Source: an uncultured Bacteroidales bacterium (GTDB lineage Bacteria > Bacteroidota > Bacteroidia > Bacteroidales > UBA932). From it: a DNA stretch of 25,659 nucleotides. Position 1 is the stretch's first letter; every line of letters begins with the position of its first letter. The notes beneath the pieces were generated by a model. It worked only from the letters and a program-made list of their open reading frames with translations. It did no database searches and was not told where the DNA came from. A program made the position numbers and the translations under genes. Where the stretch lies: the NCBI GenBank assembly GCA_934691625.1, contig CAKUTA010000020.1, positions 1-25,659 on the forward strand, written 5' to 3'. Below, in pieces: positions 8,830 to 17,225 of the stretch.

Positions 8830-8837
8830 TACATTTG
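8830..8837 (+). promoter_or_regulatory. -7 box of the nucleoside permease promoter
   Basis: TACATTTG is a full TAnnTTTG match on the plus strand. Transcription would begin near 8844, giving a leader of about 65 bases before the ATG at 8910. No clear TTTG is seen at -33. Confidence 0.55.
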
Positions 8838-8909
8838 CGTGATTTCGCTTTTGAAACGGTTTTTACCGTTACAGCCACGAAACATGACAAAAATACAAAT
8901 ACCAATAAG

Positions 8910-10190
8910 ATGAAGAACAAAGGGATCAGCATCAGGCTGATAATCATGAACTTCCTTCAGTATGCCATCTGGGGCGCATACTTGACTTCAATGGGAAGCT
9001 ACCTCGTATCCGCCGGCCTTGGCGCCAAAATAGGTATATTCTATGCGATGCAGGGCATTGTCTCCATATTCATGCCTGCAATAATAGGCATCATTGCAGA
9101 CAGATATATCCAGGCTCAGAAAGTCCTGGGCCTGTGCCACGGTATTGCCGGAATAGCCATGATCGCCGCAGGATATTACGGAGCAGCAGCCGGAGCCGAT
9201 GTCGAATTCTCAAGCTTGTTTACACTATATTCAATAAGCGTAGCCTTCTACATGCCGACAATCGCATTGTCAAACTCGGTAGCATATTCCGGACTTGAGA
9301 AATACGGCCTGGACACAGTAAAGGATTTCCCGCCTATCAGGGTGTTCGGCACAGTCGGATTCATCTGCAGCATGCTGTTTGTGAATTTCATGTCCGCAGA
9401 CGGAGTTCAGTTCCAGAGTTCCTATAACCAGTTCATCACATCCGGTGTGCTCGGGCTTGTTCTCTGCGCATACGCATTCACGCTGCCGTCATGCCCCGTA
9501 TCCAGAAGGGATAACGGCGCAACGTCGTTTATAGATGTGTTCGGTCTCAGGGCTTTCTCGCTTTTCAGGAAGAAGGACATGGCGATCTTCTTCATTTTTT
9601 CAATGCTGCTCGGAGTGTCGCTTCAGATCACCAACGGATTTGCCAACCCGTTCATCGCACATTTCAAGGAAATTCCTGAATACGCCAGCAGCTGGGGAGC
9701 ACAGAATGCCAATGCACTGATCTCATTGTCCCAGATTTCCGAGACGCTCTGCATCCTGCTGATTCCTTTCGCAATGAAATTCTTCGGAATCAAGAGAGTG
9801 ATGCTCATAGCCATGTTCGCATGGGTATTCAGGTTCGGCCTTTTCGGTGCCGGCAACCCTGGCGCAGGAGTATGGATGTTCATCCTCTCATGCATTGTTT
9901 ATGGCGTAGCTTTCGATTTCTTCAACATCTCAGGCTCCCTTTATGTGAACATGAAGACTGATGAGAAGATACGCTCCAGTGCACAAGGTCTGTTCATGCT
10001 CATGACCAACGGAATCGGAGCCACAATAGGGACCTTAAGTGCACAGGCAGTCGTCAACCGCTTCGTATTCAATGCGGCAGAACCGTCATGGAGCACAGCA
10101 TGGTACATCTTTGCAGGCTACGCATTCGTGGTCGGCATACTGTTCTGGATTCTGTTCAAGGATCCCAGGAAGCAGGATGCGGCCGCATAG
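8910..10190 (+). CDS. Nucleoside:H+ symporter (NupG/XapB-like MFS permease)
   Basis: A 426-residue permease with about 12 hydrophobic segments. Its N-terminal half, with MNFLQYAIWGAYLTSMGSYL, then IFYAMQGIVSIFMPAIIGIIADRY, then PTIALSNSVAYSGLEK and DFPPIRVFGTVGFI, is typical of the nucleoside:H+ symporter family (E. coli NupG, XapB). It would import purine or pyrimidine nucleosides across the inner membrane. I place the start at the ATG at 8910 (MKNKGISIRL); the frame is open upstream to a TTG at 8835, but that would overlap the promoter. It diverges from tgt and has a strong terminator immediately after its stop. The specific nucleoside cannot be read from sequence. Confidence 0.88.
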   Translation: MKNKGISIRLIIMNFLQYAIWGAYLTSMGSYLVSAGLGAKIGIFYAMQGIVSIFMPAIIGIIADRYIQAQKVLGLCHGIAGIAMIAAGYYGAAAGADVEFSSLFTLYSISVAFYMPTIALSNSVAYSGLEKYGLDTVKDFPPIRVFGTVGFICSMLFVNFMSADGVQFQSSYNQFITSGVLGLVLCAYAFTLPSCPVSRRDNGATSFIDVFGLRAFSLFRKKDMAIFFIFSMLLGVSLQITNGFANPFIAHFKEIPEYASSWGAQNANALISLSQISETLCILLIPFAMKFFGIKRVMLIAMFAWVFRFGLFGAGNPGAGVWMFILSCIVYGVAFDFFNISGSLYVNMKTDEKIRSSAQGLFMLMTNGIGATIGTLSAQAVVNRFVFNAAEPSWSTAWYIFAGYAFVVGILFWILFKDPRKQDAAA

Positions 10191-10219
10191 CCGATGCCTC
10201 TGACATATCAGCGATATTG

Positions 10220-10250
10220 AACTTGGGCTCTATACGAGTCCAAGTTTTTT
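10220..10250 (+). terminator. Rho-independent terminator of the permease gene
   Basis: AACTTGGGCTC-TATAC-GAGTCCAAGTT forms an 11-bp stem (one G-T pair) with a 5-base loop, ending in six T. It starts 30 bases after the permease stop. Its loop-proximal and right side includes the stop and last codons of the convergent M3 peptidase gene, so terminator and coding sequence share bases. Confidence 0.85.
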
Positions 10251-12287
10251 CATCAATGCCTGTGGCTCAGGATCATGTCCGCGGAAATTCCTGTACAGCA
10301 CTGCCGGGTCTTCAGCATCTCCCCTGGACAGGATCTCACGTCTGAATGCTTCAGCCGTACGCTTGTCGAATATACCGTTTTCCTCAAACATGGAGAAAGC
10401 ATCAGCCTCCAGGACCTCAGCCCATTTATATGAATAATATCCTGCAGAATAGCCGCCTGAAAAGATATGGCTGAATGAGGTGGATATAGCAGTTCCCTCA
10501 GCATACGGAAGCACACGGTATCTTTCAAGAGCATTGACCTCGAACCCAAGAGTATCCTCCGGCGGTGCAGATGTCAATGTATGCCATGCCATGTCAAGTT
10601 CTCCGAAATCCAACTGCCTTACCTGATAATACCCTGCAAGATAATTCTTTGCATTGACAATGCGGGTTATCATCTCCTTCGGAAGGGCTTTCCCTGTACG
10701 GAAATCCCTGGCAAACGACTCCAGATATTCAGGTTCAAACGCCCAGTTTTCCATAATCTGGGACGGGAGCTCCACAAAGTCACGTGCGACATTAGTTCCG
10801 CAAAGTGAGGGATAACGTCCTTCCGAGAAAATCCCATGCAATGAATGCCCGAACTCATGAAGGAAGGTGACCAGTTCATCATGGGTAAGAAGGGACGGAG
10901 CTGTTTCAGTCGGCTTGGTAAAGTTCGTGACAATACTTATTAGAGGTCTCTCCTCAACGCCGTTCTCGATTCTCTGCCCCCGGAATTCTGTCATCCAGGC
11001 CCCTCCCCTCTTGGTAGCCCGTGGAAAGAAATCTGCATAGAACAATGCCAGATGACGTCCGTCATTGTCCTTCACGTCATATACCTTGACATCCTTATGA
11101 TAGACCGGGATATCATCACGTTCCTCGAATGATATTCCATACAGCCGGCCTGCCAGGCCAAGGACAGCGTCAATGCAGCTTTCCAGCCTGAAATAAGGTT
11201 TAAGCTGTTCCTCTTTCAATGAGAATTCAGCCTCCTTATATTTCTCCGCCCAGTAGCTGAAATCCCACGGCATCAGCCTGTCGGACGAAAGGCCTGCACG
11301 TTCCGCCATTTCAGCAAATCCATGTTCTGCCGCATATCTATAGACAGCGTCCACATCCCGGTGCGCAAACGGAAGCGACGGCGTCATCAGCCTTTCAAGG
11401 AAAGTCTCCACTGCGCCCCTGCTTCTGGCCATGTTCTCTTCCAGCACATAATCCGCCCACGAGCCATATCCAAGGATATTCGCCGCCTTGCGTCTTAAAT
11501 CAGCGATCCTCCTTACTATTCCAGTATTGTCATATTCTCCGCCGACGGCCCTGGTATTATATGCCATGTACATCTGCCTGCGAAGTTCAGGAGAATCGCA
11601 ATGCTGCATAAAAGGTCCATAGCTTGGACGATCCAATGTGAATGCCCATCCGTCCATTCCCTTGTCCCTGGCGGTCATACGGCCAAGTTCCCTTACATAT
11701 TCCGGAAGACCGGCCAGCTGCTGCTCGTCAGTTATATGCAGAATATATGCATTTGTAGCGGCAAGAACATTCTTCCCGAAACGCAATGAAAGAATGGAAA
11801 GCTCCTCCACATACCCGCTGTATATCTTCTTGTCCTCATCCGACAGGTTGGCGCCCTGTCTTGCAAATGAGCGGTAGGTTTCCTCAAGCAGACGGCGCTG
11901 GTCAGCCTCGAGGGAAAGGCTGTCCCTGCTGTCATAGACGGTCTTAACCCGGCGGAACAATTCCCTGTTAAGTGAGACATACATGGAATATTCAGTCATC
12001 AGAGGTGACACTTCTTCAGCAATCTGCTGGAGTTCGTCATCTGCATCTGCCTCCAGAATATTATAGAATATATCTGAAACCTTGCCTAGCAGCTTTCCGC
12101 TGTATTCCAGGGTCTCGATCGTATTCCCGAACGAGGGCGCCTCAGGGTTTGACACGATACTGTCTATCTCTGACTTCGCAGCACGTATGCCCTCCCGGAA
12201 TGCAGGGAGATAATGCTCGTTCCGTATCTCATCGAACTGTGGAGCACCGTATGGCAGTATGGATTCTTTCAGTAATGGATTGTTCAT
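10230..12287 (-). CDS. M3 family zinc metallopeptidase (Dcp / oligopeptidase A-like)
   Basis: A 685-residue thimet-type peptidase. The zinc site is HEFGH at 477-481, and downstream VARDFVELPSQIMENW supplies the third ligand E506. The context TFLHEFGHSLHGIFSEGRYPSLCGTNVARDFVE is closest to peptidyl-dipeptidase Dcp, which removes C-terminal dipeptides, although oligopeptidase A shares the same fold. The N terminus (MNNPLLKESILPYGAPQFDEI) has no signal peptide, so the enzyme is probably cytoplasmic and recycles short peptides. The length is normal for the family. A TAGATTTG box just upstream (12309-12316) may give it its own promoter. The gene converges on the nucleoside permease and shares its final codons with that gene's terminator. 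Confidence 0.93.
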   Translation of the reverse strand: MNNPLLKESILPYGAPQFDEIRNEHYLPAFREGIRAAKSEIDSIVSNPEAPSFGNTIETLEYSGKLLGKVSDIFYNILEADADDELQQIAEEVSPLMTEYSMYVSLNRELFRRVKTVYDSRDSLSLEADQRRLLEETYRSFARQGANLSDEDKKIYSGYVEELSILSLRFGKNVLAATNAYILHITDEQQLAGLPEYVRELGRMTARDKGMDGWAFTLDRPSYGPFMQHCDSPELRRQMYMAYNTRAVGGEYDNTGIVRRIADLRRKAANILGYGSWADYVLEENMARSRGAVETFLERLMTPSLPFAHRDVDAVYRYAAEHGFAEMAERAGLSSDRLMPWDFSYWAEKYKEAEFSLKEEQLKPYFRLESCIDAVLGLAGRLYGISFEERDDIPVYHKDVKVYDVKDNDGRHLALFYADFFPRATKRGGAWMTEFRGQRIENGVEERPLISIVTNFTKPTETAPSLLTHDELVTFLHEFGHSLHGIFSEGRYPSLCGTNVARDFVELPSQIMENWAFEPEYLESFARDFRTGKALPKEMITRIVNAKNYLAGYYQVRQLDFGELDMAWHTLTSAPPEDTLGFEVNALERYRVLPYAEGTAISTSFSHIFSGGYSAGYYSYKWAEVLEADAFSMFEENGIFDKRTAEAFRREILSRGDAEDPAVLYRNFRGHDPEPQALMKKLGLV

Positions 12288-12308
12288 ATATTCTATGGTA
12301 TTTCAATG

Positions 12309-12316
12309 CAAATCTA
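12309..12316 (-). promoter_or_regulatory. Possible -7 box of the M3 peptidase gene
   Basis: TAGATTTG on the minus strand matches TAnnTTTG, 21 bases before the ATG at 12287. No convincing -33 element, so readthrough from the zinc-ribbon gene remains possible. Confidence 0.35.
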
Positions 12317-12338
12317 CAACTTATTTTCCATACAGCCT

Positions 12339-12740
12339 CTATAGGCGTACACCTAGATCAATGACTGAGGTTCTCCTTATATTATATATACGTCCTGCGG
12401 AGATTGTGAACATTATATCATAACATGAGCACTTGCTGCGGTTTCCCGTCTTATGAAACGAGGTCACATAATCAGGGTTATATCCCTGCAGCGACAGTTC
12501 TGCAATATCGGCGGCAAGCCTGTTCTCGCTCAGGAGCCCGGAAAGTATGCCATAGTTCCTGTCCAGGATTGTCCTGATTCGCAGCTTCATATTACGTATA
12601 TCCTGATAATGCCTGTTGTGATACCGGTTCTTGCAGGTCTCGCAGCAGAACTTTCTGTTCGCCCGCCCGTAGAATATTGTCCCGCATTCAAGGCATGTCT
12701 CGATGCCCGGAAAATTCTTGATTAGCCTATAGTCTGCCAT
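12339..12740 (-). CDS. Small zinc-ribbon protein of unknown function
   Basis: A 133-residue protein with an N-terminal treble-clef or zinc-ribbon type site, C16-x2-C19 and C32/C33-x3-C36, inside the segment CLECGTIFYGRANRKFCCETCKNRYHN. This resembles a small family common in Bacteroidota that I know only as hypothetical. The middle (about 45-75) is a basic helical region (RNMKLRIRTILDRNYGILSGLLSENR). The C terminus has YNPDYVTSFHKTGNRSKCSCYDIMFTISAGRIYNI, whose pattern recurs in that family. Binding of nucleic acid is plausible from the zinc site and basic helices but is not shown. It lies 51 bases upstream of the peptidase gene in the same direction and could be cotranscribed with it. Confidence 0.75.
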   Translation of the reverse strand: MADYRLIKNFPGIETCLECGTIFYGRANRKFCCETCKNRYHNRHYQDIRNMKLRIRTILDRNYGILSGLLSENRLAADIAELSLQGYNPDYVTSFHKTGNRSKCSCYDIMFTISAGRIYNIRRTSVIDLGVRL

Positions 12741-13040
12741 AGCTGTTTTTTGCCTGTGAAGTTGAACAAAATTTTCGTCAGCAGCATGGAAAAGTGACCC
12801 GAGGCATATAAGAAATATACGAATTTTAAGTTTTAAGCATTTTCTTTAATAAAGCAGCGCCCTCAGGCAGACATTTAAAATTAATTTTAATGTCCAGGCA
12901 CGGATGAGTGACACTAAAAAATCATAAAAAACGCAAATACGATTTTTAACTTTCCTTTCAGATGCTGTTTTTTCAGCATTACTTTGCCGCCGGGCAATCC
13001 GGAAACGCGCGGCCGGCTCGTCCGCAAAAACATTAACATT
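12741..13040. other. AT-rich intergenic region upstream of ssb
   Basis: This 300-base stretch has no supported gene. It contains a perfect 16-bp palindrome TTAAAATTAATTTTAA (12875-12890) and a hairpin ATGCTG-TTTTTT-CAGCAT (12962-12979), which directly overlaps a near-consensus -7 box (TTACTTTG, 12979-12986). A short GC-rich leader follows before ssb. The hairpin-promoter overlap suggests control of ssb or the downstream pilus genes, but I cannot identify an RNA gene. Confidence 0.45.
12979..12986 (+). promoter_or_regulatory. Possible ssb promoter -7 box
   Basis: TTACTTTG differs from TAnnTTTG at one position. It would start a transcript near 12993, leaving a leader of about 48 bases. The -33 element is unclear. 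If real, it may also drive the pilus genes, which show no promoter of their own. Confidence 0.35.
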
Positions 13041-13394
13041 ATGGAACAGATTAACAGAATTGAATTGAGAGGAAACGTTGGAAACGTCAAACTTCAGAAT
13101 GTGGGAAACTCGGAGGCCATCAGGTTCTCCATCGCGACGAACTATGCCTATAAAGGGAAAGACGGGCTGCCTGTAATCGAAACGACATGGCACAATGTCA
13201 CGGCATGGAGCGGAAAAGGAATGCCTGACTTCCACAGAATAGACAAAGGCTCGCTTGTGCATGTTACAGGAAGACTTCGCACGCAGAAATTCGAAGGCTC
13301 CGACGGAAACGAGAGGCTGGTTTACGAAGTCGTGGCCAGCAGACTTGAAATAGAGGATGGAAACGAGACGGCACAGCCGTCGTTCGGAATATAG
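13041..13394 (+). CDS. ssb: Single-stranded DNA-binding protein (short form)
   Basis: A 117-residue single OB-fold protein. It starts MEQINRIELRGNVGNVKL, continues with IRFSIATNYAYK and ETTWHNVTAW, and has KGSLVHVTGRLRTQKFEG, the usual order of SSB strands with the aromatic DNA contacts. It stops soon after the fold (NETAQPSFGI) and lacks the long flexible linker and acidic DDDIPF-type tail through which housekeeping SSB recruits partners. It is therefore probably an accessory SSB, of a kind I recall in many Bacteroidota, rather than the replicative one. The frame is open upstream to 12984, but the ATG at 13041 matches the family start. The pilus cluster begins 35 bases downstream on the same strand. 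Confidence 0.88.
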   Translation: MEQINRIELRGNVGNVKLQNVGNSEAIRFSIATNYAYKGKDGLPVIETTWHNVTAWSGKGMPDFHRIDKGSLVHVTGRLRTQKFEGSDGNERLVYEVVASRLEIEDGNETAQPSFGI

Positions 13395-13429
13395 ACGAAG
13401 CCGATGAAGAACTGCAGAAACCTATAACC

Positions 13430-15370
13430 ATGAAGAAACTAGTCTTGCAGATAGCCATTGCAGCCCTTGCGACAGGATGCGGCATGCATAGCAGAATCAG
13501 CAGCCTCAGGGATAACCATGTCTCTGCCGGCCTGGCCCTTCCACAAGAAACATTCATCCCTACCCTGAAGAACAGGCAGGAGGACACCAAGGATACCATT
13601 GAGGTATGCGAACCGGAAAGCGTGCTGATAATGAATGCAGTGAAAGATGAGAACGGTGAGATGACCGCCACTGATGTCATAAGGGCGGCAATGGTTACGG
13701 CAAGATTCAGGAATGTGGCGGAGCGCCATGGAAAGGTGGATCTGAAGTTTCAGGTAATAGTGCCTGGAGACCTGCAGGACAGCAGGTGGCAGCTCAGGCT
13801 ATACCCGGACATGTTCATAATGGAGGACAGCATACGGCTCGAGCCTGTGATAGTTACTGGAGCGCAGTACAGGAAACGCCAGATGAGAGGATATGAGCAA
13901 TACAGAAAGTTCCTTGACTCGATAATATCAGATCAGGACAAGTTCTTGAACACCAGACAGCTGGAAATCTTCATCAGACGCAATATTCCACAGCTGTACA
14001 GGTTCCGCAACGATTCCACAATTGTGTCGGACGAGGAGTTCGCTTCAGCCTACGGCGTAACAGAACAAGCCGCCATAGAGCATTATACAAACAGGCTCAT
14101 GGTAAACAGAAACGAGAGAAGGAAATCCCGTACCGACATGATGTTCAGGAAATATGTCAAGGCCCCGATAGTGACAGAAGGCATCCGTCTCGATACCGTC
14201 ATAGTCAATCCTGACGGGGATTTCATATACGACTATGTGCAGACCATCAGCACATGTCCAGGTCTGAGGAAAGCTGACATCTCATTGTCAGGAGAGATTC
14301 TGGAAGCAGGAAATCCGATTCTACGGATTCCTGAAAGCCAACCGCTTACGTTCTACATCAGTTCATTAAGTTCATTTACCGATACTGCCAAGAAATATCT
14401 TACACGAATAATATCCAGAAGAGCGGAGGCGAATACTGCATGCTATGTAGAATTTCCGTCAGGAAGCACTGAAATAGACATGGGCCTGGGCAACAACCGC
14501 ACAGAGATAGGACGTATCAAGTCCAACCTGTCCGCGCTGGCCTCGGACAGGGACTATGACCTTGACTCCATAATAGTGACAGCATCATGTTCTCCGGAGG
14601 GCACAGTGAAATATAATTCAGCATTGTCAGACAGACGTGCGGCATCCATATCATCCTATTTCATGAGGTATCTTGACGAGAGCATTGACTCGATAAGGCA
14701 AGAGCACGGCATAATGCTCGATCTTTCCGGCGAAAGGAGCCAGGAGAAGCCGGCTGCAGAAAGCATCAGGTTCATATCAAGGAGCTCCGGCGAGAACTGG
14801 AGGATGCTCGACGCCCTTGTGGACAGGGACACGGTAATATCCGGAACAGAGAAGGAGCGATACTGCCGGGCACGGCTCATCGAAGATCCTGACATGAGAG
14901 AATCGGAGATTGCCGCCATGGAATGCTACAGCTACATGCGGAGCAGCCTGTATCCGAAACTGAGGACTGTACGGTTCGACTTCTATCTGCACAGAAAGGG
15001 CATGGTGAAGGATACTGTCAGGACCACTGTGCTGGACACGGCATATATGACAGGTGTTCAGGCCATCATCGACAGGGACTACAGCAAGGCGATTTCCATG
15101 CTGAAGCCATACCATGACTACAATCTGGCCGTTGCATACTGTGCAATGGACTACAACGCAAGCGCGATGGAGATACTGCAGGGCATACCGCCTACAGACA
15201 GGGTCCACTATATGCTGGCTCTTCTGTACAGCCGTATCGGAGAATACCGGACAGCAGCAGACCACTACATGGAAGCATGCAGCATGAACCCGACATTCAT
15301 CCACAGAGGAAATCTGGACCCGGAAATATCAGCGCTGATCTCCATGTTCGGACTGAACAACGAAGAATAG
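13430..15370 (+). CDS. OmpA-like/TPR lipoprotein of the type V pilus locus
   Basis: A 646-residue predicted lipoprotein with signal MKKLVLQIAIAALATGC and acylated C17. Residues about 100-330 form an uncharacterised region including VDLKFQVIVPGDLQDSRWQL and LEPVIVTGAQYRKR. An OmpA-type domain begins near 338: YVEFPSGSTEID, then IIVTASCSPEGTVKYNSALSDRRAASISSY (381-410). An insertion of about 90 residues follows before SLYPKLRTVRFDFYL (507-520). The C terminus (about 541-625) is TPR-like: AIIDRDYSKAISMLKPY, DYNASAMEILQGI, RVHYMLALLYSRIGEYRTAADHYMEACSMNP. I recall unnamed Bacteroidota relatives encoded beside fimbrillins. A role in anchoring or assembling the pilus at the envelope is inferred from context. 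The fimbrillin gene follows by 34 bases. Confidence 0.72.
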   Translation: MKKLVLQIAIAALATGCGMHSRISSLRDNHVSAGLALPQETFIPTLKNRQEDTKDTIEVCEPESVLIMNAVKDENGEMTATDVIRAAMVTARFRNVAERHGKVDLKFQVIVPGDLQDSRWQLRLYPDMFIMEDSIRLEPVIVTGAQYRKRQMRGYEQYRKFLDSIISDQDKFLNTRQLEIFIRRNIPQLYRFRNDSTIVSDEEFASAYGVTEQAAIEHYTNRLMVNRNERRKSRTDMMFRKYVKAPIVTEGIRLDTVIVNPDGDFIYDYVQTISTCPGLRKADISLSGEILEAGNPILRIPESQPLTFYISSLSSFTDTAKKYLTRIISRRAEANTACYVEFPSGSTEIDMGLGNNRTEIGRIKSNLSALASDRDYDLDSIIVTASCSPEGTVKYNSALSDRRAASISSYFMRYLDESIDSIRQEHGIMLDLSGERSQEKPAAESIRFISRSSGENWRMLDALVDRDTVISGTEKERYCRARLIEDPDMRESEIAAMECYSYMRSSLYPKLRTVRFDFYLHRKGMVKDTVRTTVLDTAYMTGVQAIIDRDYSKAISMLKPYHDYNLAVAYCAMDYNASAMEILQGIPPTDRVHYMLALLYSRIGEYRTAADHYMEACSMNPTFIHRGNLDPEISALISMFGLNNEE

Positions 15371-15404
15371 AAACAATATTTTTAACACATATTCTAAAAT
15401 AATC

Positions 15405-16400
15405 ATGAAAAACACAATCCTAAAGACCGCCGCGGCGGTAATGATGGCAGCATCTGCCATCTCATGCAACAAATCTGAAGTGACACCGGCAGACGCTGCC
15501 GATACCGGGACAGCCGAAATATCCGTCATTGTCAACAGCTGTCCGTTTGGCGTAAAGGCGGCATTGTCAGAAGACAATGAAAGAAAGGTGAACAATGTGC
15601 AGGTATTCATATTCCGTGAAGACGGTTCGCTTGATGCCTACACAAGTTCAGAAGCGTCCTCTGACGTGAAGGTCAGCTGCACAACAGGCCGAAGATCGGT
15701 AAAGGCTATCGTCAATGCCCCTGACCTTTCAGGAATATCACGGCTTGCAGATCTTCAGAAATCCATGTCATCGCTTTCAGATAATACGCTTACCAGTTTC
15801 GTGATGACCGGGAGCAAGGAGCTTGATGTCAATGCGGATCAGACGCTCCATCTCAATGTAAGCAGAATAGCTGCAAGGCTCGCTGTTGAAAAAGTCTCCG
15901 TGGCGTTCACTTCACAAGCCTACCGGAACATGGACATGAAGATACGGAGAATCTACGCCGTCAATGTTGCCGGAAATGCCAGCTATGACCTGTCTGCAGC
16001 GCCATCTGTATGGTACAACAAAAGAGCCTACGAAAGCAGTGCTGTCGATGCGCTCGTAATTGACTCGGCAGCAGACGGGACCATATCTGAAGACAGGCCA
16101 TATACCACACCATCATTCTTCTATGTTTATCCAAATCCTACGGAGCAGGACTCACAGGCAGAAGTGTTTTCAGCAAGGCATACGAGAATTGTCGTGGAGA
16201 CCGAGCTTGGAGGAACCACCTACTATTATCCTATAACGATAGGGAATATCGTCCGCAACAAGAAATATACTGTCACAGGGCTGACCATCACAAGGCCAGG
16301 CTCCATTGATCCGGATGTTCCTGTGACAAGCAGCGAATGCTCATTCTCCATCAGTGTGAATGACTGGGAAGAGGGTTCTGAAGAAGAGTGGACAATCTGA
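15405..16400 (+). CDS. Fimbrillin-like type V pilin (FimA/Mfa-like)
   Basis: A 331-residue lipoprotein precursor with signal MKNTILKTAAAVMMAASAISC and lipid site C21. The body follows the FimA plan: TAEISVIVNSCPFGVK, then KVNNVQVFIFREDGS, CTTGRRSVKAIVNAP, and LHLNVSRIAARLAVEKVSVAF, which matches the bipartite beta-sandwich of type V pilins. Basic residues at K51 and R60-K61, just before the VNNVQVFIF strand, lie where a trypsin- or gingipain-like protease removes the first strand to allow strand-exchange assembly. The C terminus NKKYTVTGLTITRPGSIDPDVPVTSSECSFSISVNDWEEG is the conserved end that acts as donor strand in this family. Probably the main shaft subunit, given its size and the absence of a second pilin. 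Confidence 0.85.
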   Translation: MKNTILKTAAAVMMAASAISCNKSEVTPADAADTGTAEISVIVNSCPFGVKAALSEDNERKVNNVQVFIFREDGSLDAYTSSEASSDVKVSCTTGRRSVKAIVNAPDLSGISRLADLQKSMSSLSDNTLTSFVMTGSKELDVNADQTLHLNVSRIAARLAVEKVSVAFTSQAYRNMDMKIRRIYAVNVAGNASYDLSAAPSVWYNKRAYESSAVDALVIDSAADGTISEDRPYTTPSFFYVYPNPTEQDSQAEVFSARHTRIVVETELGGTTYYYPITIGNIVRNKKYTVTGLTITRPGSIDPDVPVTSSECSFSISVNDWEEGSEEEWTI

Positions 16401-16433
16401 TGATGTCCTGACAAGGAAACAGGAAGATGAGAT

Positions 16434-17225
16434 ATGACATTACGTACATTTTTCCTTCTGGCTGCAGCCTTCCAGCTGAGCGTATCATGTTCCATAAAGG
16501 AATTGCGGGGAGAATGTCCCTGCCTGCTCACTGTGGATCTTTCAGATGCATCGGAAGACTACGCGGACGTGCTTGTATCGGCTTATGACGGCACAGCAGT
16601 AAATTGTTGTGAAACAATAAGCTCATCTCACGAAAAACTATTCATCAACCTGCCGAAAAGCCGGATCAGGCTGCTCTGCATGCAAGGTGCTTCAGCAGGG
16701 AGGACTGATGGACGTAATGTCTTTATACCTGAAGGAGCTGAGGCAGACAGCCTGATGATAAGTACAGACAGTGTGGACTGCACCGGTGAGACAGCCTTCA
16801 GCAAAGCTGTCTTCCATAAGAACTGGACCAGGGTCTCGGTCTCCTATGCCAATCCTGACGGCACGCCATATCCATACGGGATAACCATATCCGGCATGAT
16901 AAACGGAATGAGCCTTGATACAATGACTCCGTCTGAAGGAATCTTCAGATGCCATGCCAGGCATTCACCGGAGAAGCAGATGTTCATTGCAGATCTTCCT
17001 AGGCAGAGACCTGACGGAGACGGGCTCATAATGAAGCTGATAAGGAATGACGACCTGTCAACAGCCAAGGAATATGACCTATCCGGAATAATATCCTCAT
17101 CGGGGTACGACTGGAAAGCCCTGGACCTGAACGATATCAGGCTTGGGATAGATTATGCTGGAGCTATTGCATATATCTCTGTAATAGACTGGGAGACAGG
17201 CATGGAGATATCAGTGACCATATAA
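16434..17225 (+). CDS. FimB/Mfa2-like pilus anchor lipoprotein
   Basis: A 263-residue lipoprotein: signal MTLRTFFLLAAAFQLSVSC with C19, followed by SIKELRGECPCLLTVDLSD, where the CPC motif (28-30) directly after the lipid site is typical of FimB/Mfa2 proteins. Two beta-rich halves follow (about 40-125 and 130-255), ending in AYISVIDWETGMEISVTI, reminiscent of the fimbrillin C-terminal strand. In Porphyromonas, FimB and Mfa2 hold the base of the pilus in the outer membrane and limit its length. Its place as the last gene of the cluster, 33 bases after the pilin, fits. The TAA stop codon is also the left flank of an inverted-repeat element. Confidence 0.82.
   Translation: MTLRTFFLLAAAFQLSVSCSIKELRGECPCLLTVDLSDASEDYADVLVSAYDGTAVNCCETISSSHEKLFINLPKSRIRLLCMQGASAGRTDGRNVFIPEGAEADSLMISTDSVDCTGETAFSKAVFHKNWTRVSVSYANPDGTPYPYGITISGMINGMSLDTMTPSEGIFRCHARHSPEKQMFIADLPRQRPDGDGLIMKLIRNDDLSTAKEYDLSGIISSSGYDWKALDLNDIRLGIDYAGAIAYISVIDWETGMEISVTI

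Noticed and set aside
12339..12740. Zinc-ribbon gene as a transposase or IS remnant
   Set aside because: No DDE or other transposase motifs, no flanking repeats, and the pattern fits a small conserved Bacteroidota family.
12741..13040. Invertible promoter for the pilus genes
   Set aside because: No pair of matching inverted repeats flanking a promoter and no invertase gene in the window.
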